Part shown: positions 34,819 to 45,516 of the stretch, in pieces
Numbering within the stretch: position 1 is the stretch's first letter
Layout of the letters: each line of letters opens with the position of its first letter
Source: an uncultured delta proteobacterium
Lineage (GTDB): Bacteria; Myxococcota_A; Polyangia; Polyangiales; Polyangiaceae
Reading direction: 5' to 3'
Assembly: GCA_903892415.1 (NCBI GenBank)
Contig: CAITIQ010000057.1
Span: forward strand, 1-64,000
DNA length: 64,000 nt
Notes under the pieces: generated by a model
What the model saw: only the letters and a program-made list of their open reading frames with translations
Databases searched by the model: none
What the model was told of the DNA's origin: nothing
Position numbers and translations under genes: made by a program

Positions 34819-35631
34819 ATGCCTGCGATGCCCAGCTGGCTGCCCCAAGACTTTGCCTCGCTACTACTTCTGCTCTTGGCGGCCTTGTGCTCCCTGACGA
34901 CGCTAAGCGTCGCTTGGGGCTACCTCGCGGAACGTGCGTTCCCCAAACGCAGGGTGTTCGCCGTTCCGCTCGCAGCGGGCCAGCTGACCCATGAGCTCAA
35001 AGGCAACGTCGTCTTCGTCGCGTTGAGCGCGCTCTCTTTCGCCCTGGCTCTACGCTATGGCTTGATCAAGTTCGCCGCGCCGAAAACGGTAGCCAGCATC
35101 GTCACGTTCTTCACGCTGATGATCGCGTTTCAAATCTTCTACTACGGGCTGCATCGGGCCATGCACCACCCCAAGCTGATTTGGATGCATCGTTGGCATC
35201 ACCGTTCCCAGGTAACCACCCCGCTGTCGGGGCAATCGGTGAGCGTGTTTGAGGCTCTTGGGTGGATGCTCGGCTACGTTGGTTTGCCTGCGTTGCTATC
35301 GCGCTTCATGCCTGTCACCTTCTGGGGCTACTTCGGATACATCGCGTTCAACATCGTTGGCAACATCGTGGGTCACGCGAACGTCGAGCCCAACTCGCCC
35401 GCAGCAGGTTCGCGCTTTGCCACGCTGTTTGCGAATCCGCTCGTCTATCACGCCTTGCACCACGCACGCTGGACTGGCCACTATGCGTTCCAGACGGCCA
35501 TGATGGACCGGATCTTAGGGACAGAATTCGCTGATTGGCCTGTCCTTTTCGAGCGCATCCTCGGAGGAAAGCCGCTCGCGTCACTCAAGGAACGGGGGGA
35601 CGGAGAGGCGCCGAGCGCGCCTAACGCTTGA
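34819..35631 (+). CDS. Fatty acid hydroxylase/sterol desaturase-family membrane protein
   Basis: A 270-residue membrane protein with about four hydrophobic segments. The three His clusters of the di-iron hydroxylase superfamily are present: HRAMHH, HRWHH and HALHHARWTGHY. They bind the two irons that activate O2 to hydroxylate or desaturate a lipid. The length is typical. It could modify fatty acids, sterols or carotenoids; the substrate is unknown. The 3' end overlaps the convergent TPR gene by 11 bases. Confidence 0.88.
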   Translation: MPAMPSWLPQDFASLLLLLLAALCSLTTLSVAWGYLAERAFPKRRVFAVPLAAGQLTHELKGNVVFVALSALSFALALRYGLIKFAAPKTVASIVTFFTLMIAFQIFYYGLHRAMHHPKLIWMHRWHHRSQVTTPLSGQSVSVFEALGWMLGYVGLPALLSRFMPVTFWGYFGYIAFNIVGNIVGHANVEPNSPAAGSRFATLFANPLVYHALHHARWTGHYAFQTAMMDRILGTEFADWPVLFERILGGKPLASLKERGDGEAPSAPNA

Positions 35632-36853
35632 ATCGAGCAGCGCGCTCCTGCGCCTGGCGCGCCCAACCGCGCGCAAGCTCCGTGTTGGGTGCATCCGGGC
35701 CGTAAATCGGCGCCGGCCCTGCTTCGTATTGCGACACAGCGGCAGCGTGCTCGCTCAGCACTCGGTCCCAATCCCCTTGCGCCTCGAACACTTTGGCGCG
35801 TGCATGGTGATTGGGCACGAGATGCCCCGGTCGTCGCACCGCGACAGCCTCTTCACGCTCCACGACCGCGAGCGCCTGTTCGTAGTGGCCAAGGGCGATC
35901 AGACAATCGCGCAGATCTCCCAAGGATGTGTGCCGCTGCAACAGCTGCTCCGGCGATTTGGCCTTTTCACGCAGCCGGTCGAGTTGCTCGAAGGGCACAA
36001 CCGCCTGTGCAAAAGCGCCGGCGCCCTTGGCGAGCCAGGCTAGCAGCGCCAGCGGTTGTTCGAGGGCCGGACTCGAAGCTCCGTATCGACCCTGCACCCG
36101 CGCCACGCGTCGCGCCGCTCGCTCGAGCTCCGCCTTAGGATCCTTCGTGTCGAGTTGGTCGAGCACGTGACGACGAACGTCCTCCGGATCGGGAACGAGC
36201 GATACCACCTCGCGCTCCCAGGCCGCCCAAAGCTCCGCCGCTCCGTCCGCATCCCCGGTACTGCGCAGGGCTGCGACGTGCAACGCCACCGCCCTCGCTC
36301 GCGCTGGCGCGAACGCCGCAGACTGGCTCGCGCGGCCGGCGCTGAGCGCTTCGGCCAGGTTCAGCGGGCAGCGATCGGCTTGAAGCAAGAGCCGCACAGC
36401 ATGCTCCAGCCCCTCGAGGTTGCCTCGCTCAGCCTCGAGCAACGCTGCGCTCTGTAACCCTTTGAGCCGCTTCTCATCGGTGCGCCGTTTGACCCAAGCG
36501 CTCGCTGCGCGAGCCAGGCCGAACTCGAGCCCTGGTTCGAGCGCTGCGGCCTGGTCCAAGGCAGTGCTCGCCTTGTTGGCCGACGCGGTCATCAGCTCGG
36601 CCCACGCAAGCCGCTCGTAGTCTCGCGCGCTCGCGTCAGCATGCTCAGCGACGGCGCGCCAAGCCTTTGCTGCACGGACAAGGTCGGGCCCGTGCGTATC
36701 GTCGGCGTGGCTCGACTCCAGTTCGGCGAGTGTGCGCAGCGCCCCGAGCAACGTTGCAGGCTGCTTGCGCGCGACCTTCACCGCATCCACGGCACATCGG
36801 CGCGCCCACTCGATCTCCCCGAGCGAAAGCGCCTCGCTCACTGCATCGGTCAT
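35621..36853 (-). CDS. Alpha-helical TPR-like protein of unknown function
   Basis: A 410-residue protein made of Ala-rich helical pairs with TPR-like spacing (for example LRDCLIALGHYEQALAVVEREEAVAV near 325). No signal peptide or enzymatic motif is seen, so it is probably a cytoplasmic scaffold. Two similar TPR proteins lie elsewhere in the window. Convergent with the hydroxylase gene. Confidence 0.65.
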   Translation of the reverse strand: MTDAVSEALSLGEIEWARRCAVDAVKVARKQPATLLGALRTLAELESSHADDTHGPDLVRAAKAWRAVAEHADASARDYERLAWAELMTASANKASTALDQAAALEPGLEFGLARAASAWVKRRTDEKRLKGLQSAALLEAERGNLEGLEHAVRLLLQADRCPLNLAEALSAGRASQSAAFAPARARAVALHVAALRSTGDADGAAELWAAWEREVVSLVPDPEDVRRHVLDQLDTKDPKAELERAARRVARVQGRYGASSPALEQPLALLAWLAKGAGAFAQAVVPFEQLDRLREKAKSPEQLLQRHTSLGDLRDCLIALGHYEQALAVVEREEAVAVRRPGHLVPNHHARAKVFEAQGDWDRVLSEHAAAVSQYEAGPAPIYGPDAPNTELARGWARQAQERAARFKR

Positions 36854-36924
36854 CGTGGAATGATAACGAAAGACGCGGGCCCGAGCAGTCCTCCCGCCGC
36901 ATCAACGTCGCGACGTTCACGCTC

Positions 36925-37752
36925 TCAGTCGAGATCGCACTCTACCGCGTTTTTCGCCCACGGCTCGTAGTCGGTCAAGGTCACCAGGTTGTGCAGCGCG
37001 GCTTTGGTTGCCACGCTCGGGACATCACAATGCCCGACGTCGTTCTTGAAGGCGTCGAGATCGTAGTCCTGACAGAAGGTCATTTCGCTCCGCGCCCTCG
37101 GCCGATGTCCGTTGTACCCAAAGCCAAACGAGACCGACGACGAGCAATCTCCATCGGTCGTCTCGGTTTGACGGTAAATCCAGGCGTGAGCAACGTTGCT
37201 GGGAATGTTGGCGCGTGAGAGCTGCGGTTGAAACGGATCGAGCAGCACCATCGCCGTGACGCCGCGCCTGCCGACTGCGACGCGCTTATCGACGCGCAGA
37301 CGATCAGCAACGTCGGTGATGTTGATACCGCCCCACGAGAAGCCGACCACGTGCACGATCGCCGGTGAGTCGTTGGCATCGACAAGGCCGTCGCCGTTCT
37401 CGTCGAGTTCATCGAAAAGCGCGTTGTAAGCGCCCTTCTCGTCGAGCGCACCGAAGGCCGGATACTCCCCGTCGCGAATCACCTTGAACCCGAAGGCTTC
37501 CGTCGCTTCACACAGCGCGAATAGCCCCTTGTCCCAACCGCTGGTGCGATCGCTGAGACCTTGCTCACAGAGCAGCAGTTTGCGTGGCGCCTTCAGTTGC
37601 TCGAGCTCCTCGGACGTCTCCTCCTCGGAAAGCCAAGCCTCCCCAGGCGCGCAGCCAACGAGCTGCGCACTAAGCGCCAGCAGCGAGACCAGCTTCGACA
37701 CACGGCAGGAAACAAGCTCCAGTGCAGTCATGTGTCGCATTATGAAGCTCAT
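36925..37752 (-). CDS. Lipoprotein with alpha/beta-hydrolase-like motif
   Basis: A 275-residue protein. After an N-terminal stretch with a lipobox (AQLVGC, Cys about 34) comes an acidic linker and a domain with GFSWGG, a nucleophile-elbow pattern (GxSxG) of alpha/beta hydrolases, plus DLRV/DPFQ segments. An EF-hand-like calcium loop (DENGDGLVDAND) lies shortly before the elbow. The C-terminal half has several Cys and an HxLVTLTDYEPW segment whose His could complete the triad. A lipase-like or esterase-like surface protein is possible. The start is uncertain (ATG 37752, 37737 or 37731). Confidence 0.6.
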   Translation of the reverse strand: MSFIMRHMTALELVSCRVSKLVSLLALSAQLVGCAPGEAWLSEEETSEELEQLKAPRKLLLCEQGLSDRTSGWDKGLFALCEATEAFGFKVIRDGEYPAFGALDEKGAYNALFDELDENGDGLVDANDSPAIVHVVGFSWGGINITDVADRLRVDKRVAVGRRGVTAMVLLDPFQPQLSRANIPSNVAHAWIYRQTETTDGDCSSSVSFGFGYNGHRPRARSEMTFCQDYDLDAFKNDVGHCDVPSVATKAALHNLVTLTDYEPWAKNAVECDLD

Positions 37753-37897
37753 GATCCTACGCTGAAAACTCGGGTTTTGTGCAGACCAGCGCTGCGTTGC
37801 TCTTGCACAAACTGGCCCGTTTTCTCGGACGTGAGGGCTCGTTGCGGGATGAGCCTCGGATTCGGTCGGGATGTGAAGCGCGAGAGTCGGCTTGGTG

Positions 37898-38286
37898 TCA
37901 GCGCTGTTTCTCGACCTCGCGGACCTCGAGTTTGAAGCAGGTCCCGACCGAAATCAGGTCGTGGCGTGCGAGCTGATGAACGCCTGCTGCTGAACCACCC
38001 ACACCGACCCAAGTCCCACTGCCATGATCCTGGACCAGCACGCCGTGTCGGCAAAAGCGGATGAGCGCGCCGTAACGACCGCTCGCGCAAGCAGCCGCTT
38101 TGCGTCGAGCTTCACGCCCCTGCCGAGCACAGGCTGCGCAGCAGCCTCGAGCTGCTGCGCGAAGCGAGAGGACGTTCCGGCATCAGCGCCCGTGAGCGCC
38201 GCTTCCGACTCGAAACGAGCAAGCAGCTCCGCCTCGAGTTCGTTCAGCAGTCGACTGCCGAGTTCACGTTCGCTGATGCCCATCAT
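37898..38286 (-). pseudogene. Possible frameshifted FHA-domain gene
   Basis: One frame from ATG 38286 gives a helical segment MGISERELGSRLLNELEAEL... and runs to a stop at 37954 in another frame. From about 38080 a different minus-strand frame reads HGVLVQDHGSGTWVG and HDLISVGTCFKLEV to a stop at 37898. This second stretch has the pattern of the C-terminal half of an FHA domain (GS-T-VG, then L--GD-I-VG). The two parts would join with a single frame change near 38080, so I read this as a damaged or mis-sequenced gene. No intact alternative is seen in this 600-base region. The call rests on motif reading only. Confidence 0.35.
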
Positions 38287-38370
38287 CGCTCGCGACTCCC
38301 GTCTCAAGGCTACCTGCCTCGAGCGGGCTTCGCACGTGCCATGGCCCTTCGTTCGGCGCGTGATCGCGAG

Positions 38371-38787
38371 CTAGATGCAGCCTCCAGAGTAGATAACCGG
38401 GTAGCAGCAGCTGCCTTGTTCGCCGGCAGTGCCACCACCGCTGCCACCACCACCGCCCTCTGCTCCGCCGCCTACCCCTCCAACTCCCTCGAGCGGCTTC
38501 GGGCTCTCGGGCGTTGGTCCACACTCGGCAACCTCCCCGCCGAGCACGTCCAACTCATTGATCTGGTCAGCGGTTGGACATTCGCCCGCTTCCAGCTCCA
38601 CGGTCAGGCACCGCTCCGTCACGCCTTCGTTGGGCGCGGTGTAGGTTATTTTGCAGCCCTCGAAAGGTTCCTCCTCCCTCTCCTCCGGATCACAATCGCT
38701 TCCCGTAGTGCAAGCGGTTGTGAGGGCCGTTGCAAGCCATGCTGCAAAACCGAGGAAGAACTTCGAGCCAAGTTGAAGCTTATGCAT
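38371..38787 (-). CDS. Small Cys-rich lipoprotein
   Basis: A 138-residue protein from ATG 38787 (MHKLQLGSKFF), with a hydrophobic segment and lipobox (ALTTAC, Cys about 26). A Cys-containing domain follows, then a Gly-rich C-terminal stretch (GVGGVGGGAEGGGGGSGGG) ending in GSCCYPVIYSGGCI. Here the Gly-rich linker is near the end rather than after the lipobox, unlike its neighbours. An upstream in-frame ATG would give a longer product without a clean signal peptide. Function unknown. Confidence 0.65.
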   Translation of the reverse strand: MHKLQLGSKFFLGFAAWLATALTTACTTGSDCDPEEREEEPFEGCKITYTAPNEGVTERCLTVELEAGECPTADQINELDVLGGEVAECGPTPESPKPLEGVGGVGGGAEGGGGGSGGGTAGEQGSCCYPVIYSGGCI

Positions 38788-38925
38788 GCCCAGCATGATG
38801 CAGCTGTCGGGCCAAGCTACGGTCTGAAGGATTCTGAAATCGCAGCGCTCCTTGCGATGAGCCACGGTGGGCCAAGGACGGAAGCGGCGGTCAGCCGTTT
38901 GTCGAAGAGTGATGCCCGACGCCCG

Positions 38926-39936
38926 TCACGGATAGAGGAAGCTGCCCACCGTAAGCAGGATGTCGGCCTCACAGATCTTGCTCACGCTACCGTCGACGAC
39001 CCCGGTGGCGTCGAAGTTCACCGAGAAGCCGAAGCCGTTGGGATCAAAGCAGGCGGGATTGTAGCTGCCATCGAGCCCATTTGCCGGGGCCGACATCGCC
39101 ATGTACCAAGCGTCGGTAAAGCCGCCAGCGTTGCGACGCAGATAGGTGTGAAAGCCCTCATTGAAGGCGCCGTCGGCGGTGATCCACTCGGCGAGAACCT
39201 CGATGTCGAACGCTTCTTGTCCAGGGTTCGGAATGCGACACACAGCAAAGCCACCGTCATAAACCACGCGAAAGCGCACCGTGGTGTCGGGCAAACTCTC
39301 GGGATAGAGCGAACCATCGGTTTGGTAGGCAAAAGGCGCCACGAAATCGCTCACCGGCAAGCCATCGAGCACAGCCTGCGCTGTGAAGGTTGGGTCGTCG
39401 CCGCAGGGCGTGTCGAGCGACTCGACTAGGATGGCGCCCTCCTCTTTCGTCGTGCACTCGCGACGCGTGCAAGCCAGACCACTCGCCGCGCAAACGCATT
39501 CGTTGCAAGCATCGGTCGAGGGGAAACGCTCGGCGTACGCGTGATCTACGCCGTTGTAGCTACAGCCGCCGGCAGAGGAATCGCAGCTGCGGTTCGTACA
39601 GCTGCTCGAGCCGTCGGCGTTGCAGTCGCAGAAGTTGCAGTTGTCCCCGAGCGAGTAGCGCTCCCCCGCGACGTACCCGTCATCGAGGCAGTTGGCTCCA
39701 CCGCCGGTTCCACCTGCTCCGCCCGTCGCTGAGCTCGCGCCGGTTCCTCCGGCTCCGCCGCCCGCTTGGGCCCCAGTTCCACCTGCTCCTCCACCGCCGG
39801 CACTGGGCGCGCCGCCGGTGCTCGACGAACTTGCGTCGCTGGGCGACGAATCATCTCCGCAGCCGGAGATAGCCGCTACAAAACCAAGGGCGAACAACGA
39901 ACAACGAAGCTTGGAAGGCAGCTGAAGGTAAGGCAT
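38926..39936 (-). CDS. Lipoprotein with Gly-rich linker and two VWC-like Cys modules
   Basis: A 336-residue protein with lipobox AISGC (Cys 26), a Ser/Gly/Thr linker (about 30-80), then two similar Cys modules: CLDDGYVAGERYSLGD-CNFCDC and CSYNGVDHAYAERFPSTD-CNECVC, each ending in CT(N/R)R-C. They resemble von Willebrand type C or pacifastin-like modules. A beta-rich C-terminal domain (about 165-336) follows. A surface-exposed adhesive or binding role is possible. The 86 bases upstream hold no recognised gene. Confidence 0.75.
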   Translation of the reverse strand: MPYLQLPSKLRCSLFALGFVAAISGCGDDSSPSDASSSSTGGAPSAGGGGAGGTGAQAGGGAGGTGASSATGGAGGTGGGANCLDDGYVAGERYSLGDNCNFCDCNADGSSSCTNRSCDSSAGGCSYNGVDHAYAERFPSTDACNECVCAASGLACTRRECTTKEEGAILVESLDTPCGDDPTFTAQAVLDGLPVSDFVAPFAYQTDGSLYPESLPDTTVRFRVVYDGGFAVCRIPNPGQEAFDIEVLAEWITADGAFNEGFHTYLRRNAGGFTDAWYMAMSAPANGLDGSYNPACFDPNGFGFSVNFDATGVVDGSVSKICEADILLTVGSFLYP

Positions 39937-40022
39937 TCCCGACCCTAGCGCAGCACCGTCCTAAGCGCGAGCCGCGCCACAACCTCCACAAAACCCGCGC
40001 GAACAAGAGCTTGCTTCGCCTG

Positions 40023-41104
40023 CTACTTCGGCCCGCCCGATACGTAGCCTTCATCCCCTGGCCACTTCGGATTGAGCGGCAACTTCCAACTGTGGTTGGC
40101 GATGTCCTTCACTTTCTCGAAGCTCCAACCGCGCGCGATCTGCTTGGGCGAGCGAGGGTCCGTCGGCTTGCCGTCGGCCTCGCTGCAACAGCGCCACGAG
40201 AGGTAGTAGTAAGCGAAGCTCTCGTCGTGCGTGTAGATCTTCGGCCGGCACATGTTGCGCGTGCCGTAATACCAAGGCCCGCCGGTGGTCACGTTGTCGA
40301 AGTTCTGCTTCTTATCGAAGGGAAAATTCGTCTCGCTCGCGGCTAGCTCATCCGTGTTGCCCGGCAGGTCCGCAACGCCGAAAGCCGAGACGCATTCCGG
40401 CTGCGAGCCGGAGACGCGACCTTGCCAAAGCCGCTCGAGCTCGCGCGGATCACGATCGATAAGCTTGCTGCGGTCCGGGCGATCCCATGGTTTATCGCCG
40501 TTGCATTTGTTGGGGTCGCGCACATAGCCGTAAGGGAACGGCGTGCGCTCCGGACCTTCACAGGCCAGCGTCCACTCGCTCTCGGTGCACACGCGCTTGC
40601 CCGCCTTCGCGCATTGCACCTGCGCCTGGTAGAAGTTCTGCATCACCATCGGCCGCTCGCCTTTGCGATTCGGGAACTCGTAGGTATCCATGCAATAACG
40701 CATCGGTCGCTCTTTACCGATGCAGCGGGTTGGCTCAGCGACCTGCTTGCATACCCACAAATGGTTCTGCGGCGCGTAGAACTTCTCTAAGCACCGCACC
40801 TCCAGCTCTTCACAATAAGAGCCGTCAATGAGCTGCATGCCTTCAGTGCAGGCCAGCGACGTGGGCGCCGCAGCGCTGGGAGCGGCGCTGGCGGAAGGCA
40901 TCGCGGATGCGTTCACCGCGGCGCTCGCGGAAGAAAGCGGCACCGAACGCGCGGGTAGCGCCGCCGGCCCGTGCACCCCAGGCTCTTCACCCAACGCCCG
41001 ATCGCGATCGGCCCCGCATGCGGAGAGTCCGAGAACAGCGAAGCCCGACGCAGCGCAGAGCCTTAGCGCAGCTCGCCCTGCGGCGCTGCGCCGCCGCGGC
41101 GCGC

Positions 41105-41108
<4 letters not shown>
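40023..41108 (-). CDS. Lipoprotein with a formylglycine-generating-enzyme-like (SUMF1) domain
   Basis: A 361-residue protein from ATG 41108. The N-terminus is a signal peptide with lipobox (GLSAC). The C-terminal domain has AQVQCAKAGKRVCTESEWTLACEG, FGVADLPGNTDELAAS and YLSWRCCSE, matching the GKRLPTEAEWE / G-V-D--GNV-EW / GFRC pattern of SUMF1-type domains. Sulfatase-activating function is unlikely to be kept in a lipoprotein; related proteins often act as binding modules. The start overlaps the stop of the upstream lipoprotein gene by 4 bases (41105-41108). Confidence 0.75.
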
Positions 41109-43446
<2,338 letters not shown>

Positions 43447-43469
43447 CTAGCGAAAGCGCGGGGACCTTA

Positions 43470-44567
43470 TCACTTCGCCGCAACGTGGGCAGCTTTGTCC
43501 AGCGCTTCAAGGAAGCCGGGTTGGTCCGGGTGACCGCGAAACAGGATCAGGCCGTCGCCGCGCACGAGGAAGGTGGTGAATTGGTTGAGCCCGAGCGGAC
43601 GTACCAACCCTTTCCCGTCGTCCCAGACAAGGTGCTCGTCAACGAAGTAGCTCTCCGCCCAGGAGGGATCCGCGGGCCTGAACGCCGACACGTTGACGAC
43701 CGGTAGCTCCGGCAAACGGCGCGCCTTGGCCAGCGAGCGCCACGCCTCGAACTTGGGCATGCAATCAGCGCAGCGCTCGAGCCAAACGTTGAGCACGAAG
43801 GTTTCACCGAGCGGCAGCGAAACCGGCCGCGCGCCGGGCAACGTCACGCGCGGAAGTTGTCCATCCGTTACGAGTCGAACGGGGGGCTCGGGGGGCTCGG
43901 GTGGAGGATTCTCAAGGAGGCTGGCCGCCGGCACGTACTGATCGGCGATCACCCACGCTCCGCCACCTAAGCAGAGCACCGCCAGCACGCTGGCGAGCAA
44001 GTAGACGCGCCGCCCTCGCACGGGAGCGGGCTCCTGCGTCGTTTGGTAGCTCAACTTCGGGTCCGGCTCGACGTAGACCGGCAACGGCAGCGGCTGCACA
44101 ATCGGAGCAAAAGGTGCAGTTGCAGCAACGCGCAACGCGCTTAGAAACTCCTCCGCGCTTTGGAAGCGGTCGACGGCATCTTTGCGTAGCGCCTTGCCAA
44201 AGAAGGTCTCAAATGGTTGCCCCAGCGCGCTGGCCAACTGAGCTATCGAGCGATGCGGTTTCGTGGCGATCGCCAGGAGTAGCAGCCGCTCATCTGGCTT
44301 ATCGAAAGGCCACTCGGTGGTGAGCAGGCGGAACAGCAAGACCGCCAACGTCCAAAGATCGCTGCGAGCATCAGGGGCCGCACCAAGCGCATGTTCGGGA
44401 CTCTGGAGCCGCAATGGGAACGACGAACCAGGCTGCGTGACGCAATAGTGCCCAGCGCGGTGCAACTCCGCTAGTTCGGAGAGCACAGGCTCCGTGAGCA
44501 CAAGGACCTCGTCGGCAGCAAGCCTCGTAAGCAGCCCATTAGCGCGCTCGACCAGCGGCTCAAGCAA
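43470..44567 (-). CDS. Pseudokinase-transmembrane-thioredoxin fusion protein
   Basis: A 365-residue protein. The N-terminal part (about 1-150) resembles only the C-lobe of a Ser/Thr kinase: QSPEHAL and DARSDLWTLAVLLFRLLTTEWPFD match the APE helix and the helix-F region, but HRD, DFG and the whole N-lobe are absent. A single transmembrane segment (188-206) and a Pro-rich spacer lead to a TlpA/thioredoxin-like domain with VLNVWLERCADCM (CxxC at 266-269), expected outside the inner membrane. It could couple an internal partner to periplasmic disulfide chemistry. Roles are inferred. Confidence 0.7.
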   Translation of the reverse strand: MLEPLVERANGLLTRLAADEVLVLTEPVLSELAELHRAGHYCVTQPGSSFPLRLQSPEHALGAAPDARSDLWTLAVLLFRLLTTEWPFDKPDERLLLLAIATKPHRSIAQLASALGQPFETFFGKALRKDAVDRFQSAEEFLSALRVAATAPFAPIVQPLPLPVYVEPDPKLSYQTTQEPAPVRGRRVYLLASVLAVLCLGGGAWVIADQYVPAASLLENPPPEPPEPPVRLVTDGQLPRVTLPGARPVSLPLGETFVLNVWLERCADCMPKFEAWRSLAKARRLPELPVVNVSAFRPADPSWAESYFVDEHLVWDDGKGLVRPLGLNQFTTFLVRGDGLILFRGHPDQPGFLEALDKAAHVAAK

Positions 44568-44588
44568 GGTGGGATTCAGCGTGCCTCC

Positions 44589-45473
44589 TCAGGGTGAACA
44601 GGCCCATTCCTGGGCATCCATCGCTTCGACGTCTTTACGATTCGAGTACAGGTAGGGCAGCGTTTGGCAGGGCGTGTACTCGATGTTGTACACCGGCCGG
44701 CCGAGACCCTCGTACGCCGAACACTCGTCGTACTCTTGGCACTGCTCGTTCTGGTACAGATCGACGTAGTCGAAGAACAGCTCGATCTTCTCGACCGCGT
44801 TCTTCTGCGAGACCAGAAGACCCCGTGCGCGAGCCGCCGAGAAGATGTCGATCACGTAGTCTTCGTGCCCCGCACGATCGATGTTGTCGATGTCGACCCC
44901 ATCGCAGCCCTTTGCCACCGCGATATCGAGTCGGCCCTCCATCACCGCCAGGTTTGCCGGGTCATTGGGGTCCACCCAGTTCTCCCCTGGCCAGCCGTCC
45001 AGCGCCCCGGCCAAATTGCCGAAGTCCCCTGCGTCATCACGCCACTCTTCGTATTGCGACGAGAAGTAACAGACCATCTTTGCGCCCAAGCTCTTGCAGG
45101 TCTGAAGATCCGCGTCCGACGTGTCCAGCAGATCGAAGATCACGATGTCGCGCTCGGAGCACTTATCGAAGTCGAAGCTCTGCGTGTAGTTCAGATGGAA
45201 CGTGGCGTAGGCCGGAAGACCGCCGCCGGTGCCGCCGCCCGTGCCACTGCCACCTGTAGTGGCGGCTCCGCCACTTTGACCACCACCGCTCGCTTGATTG
45301 CCGCCGCTCGCTTGATTGCCGCCGACGGAGCCGGCTCCTTGGTTCGTGGAGCCTGCGCCACCCGCACCGCTTTCCGAATCCGCACCCCCGCTCGGAGACT
45401 CGCTGCTCGGGCAGCCAGAGAGAGCAAGAGCAACCAGCCCAAGGCCGAGCGCAAGCCGTTTGAAGCCGTCCAT
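44589..45473 (-). CDS. Lipoprotein with a GH114-like glycosidase domain
   Basis: A 294-residue protein with lipobox LSGC (21), a Gly/Ser linker (about 25-85) and a TIM-barrel-like domain with MVCYFSSQYEEWR, GENWVDPNDP, GRLDIAVAKGCDGVDIDNID and LVSQKNAVE, the pattern of GH114 (endo-alpha-1,4-polygalactosaminidase family; CYxS-G--E-WR, DG-E-DN-D). The linker contains a duplicated NQASGG, encoded by a directly repeated 18-base unit. It would act at the cell surface on an amino-sugar polysaccharide. It is divergent from the D-aminoacylase gene, 43 bases between starts. Confidence 0.78.
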   Translation of the reverse strand: MDGFKRLALGLGLVALALSGCPSSESPSGGADSESGAGGAGSTNQGAGSVGGNQASGGNQASGGGQSGGAATTGGSGTGGGTGGGLPAYATFHLNYTQSFDFDKCSERDIVIFDLLDTSDADLQTCKSLGAKMVCYFSSQYEEWRDDAGDFGNLAGALDGWPGENWVDPNDPANLAVMEGRLDIAVAKGCDGVDIDNIDRAGHEDYVIDIFSAARARGLLVSQKNAVEKIELFFDYVDLYQNEQCQEYDECSAYEGLGRPVYNIEYTPCQTLPYLYSNRKDVEAMDAQEWACSP

Positions 45474-45516
45474 TGCCGCGCATTATGGTCCGATTCGTGG
45501 CAGAGTGTGGGCCTCA

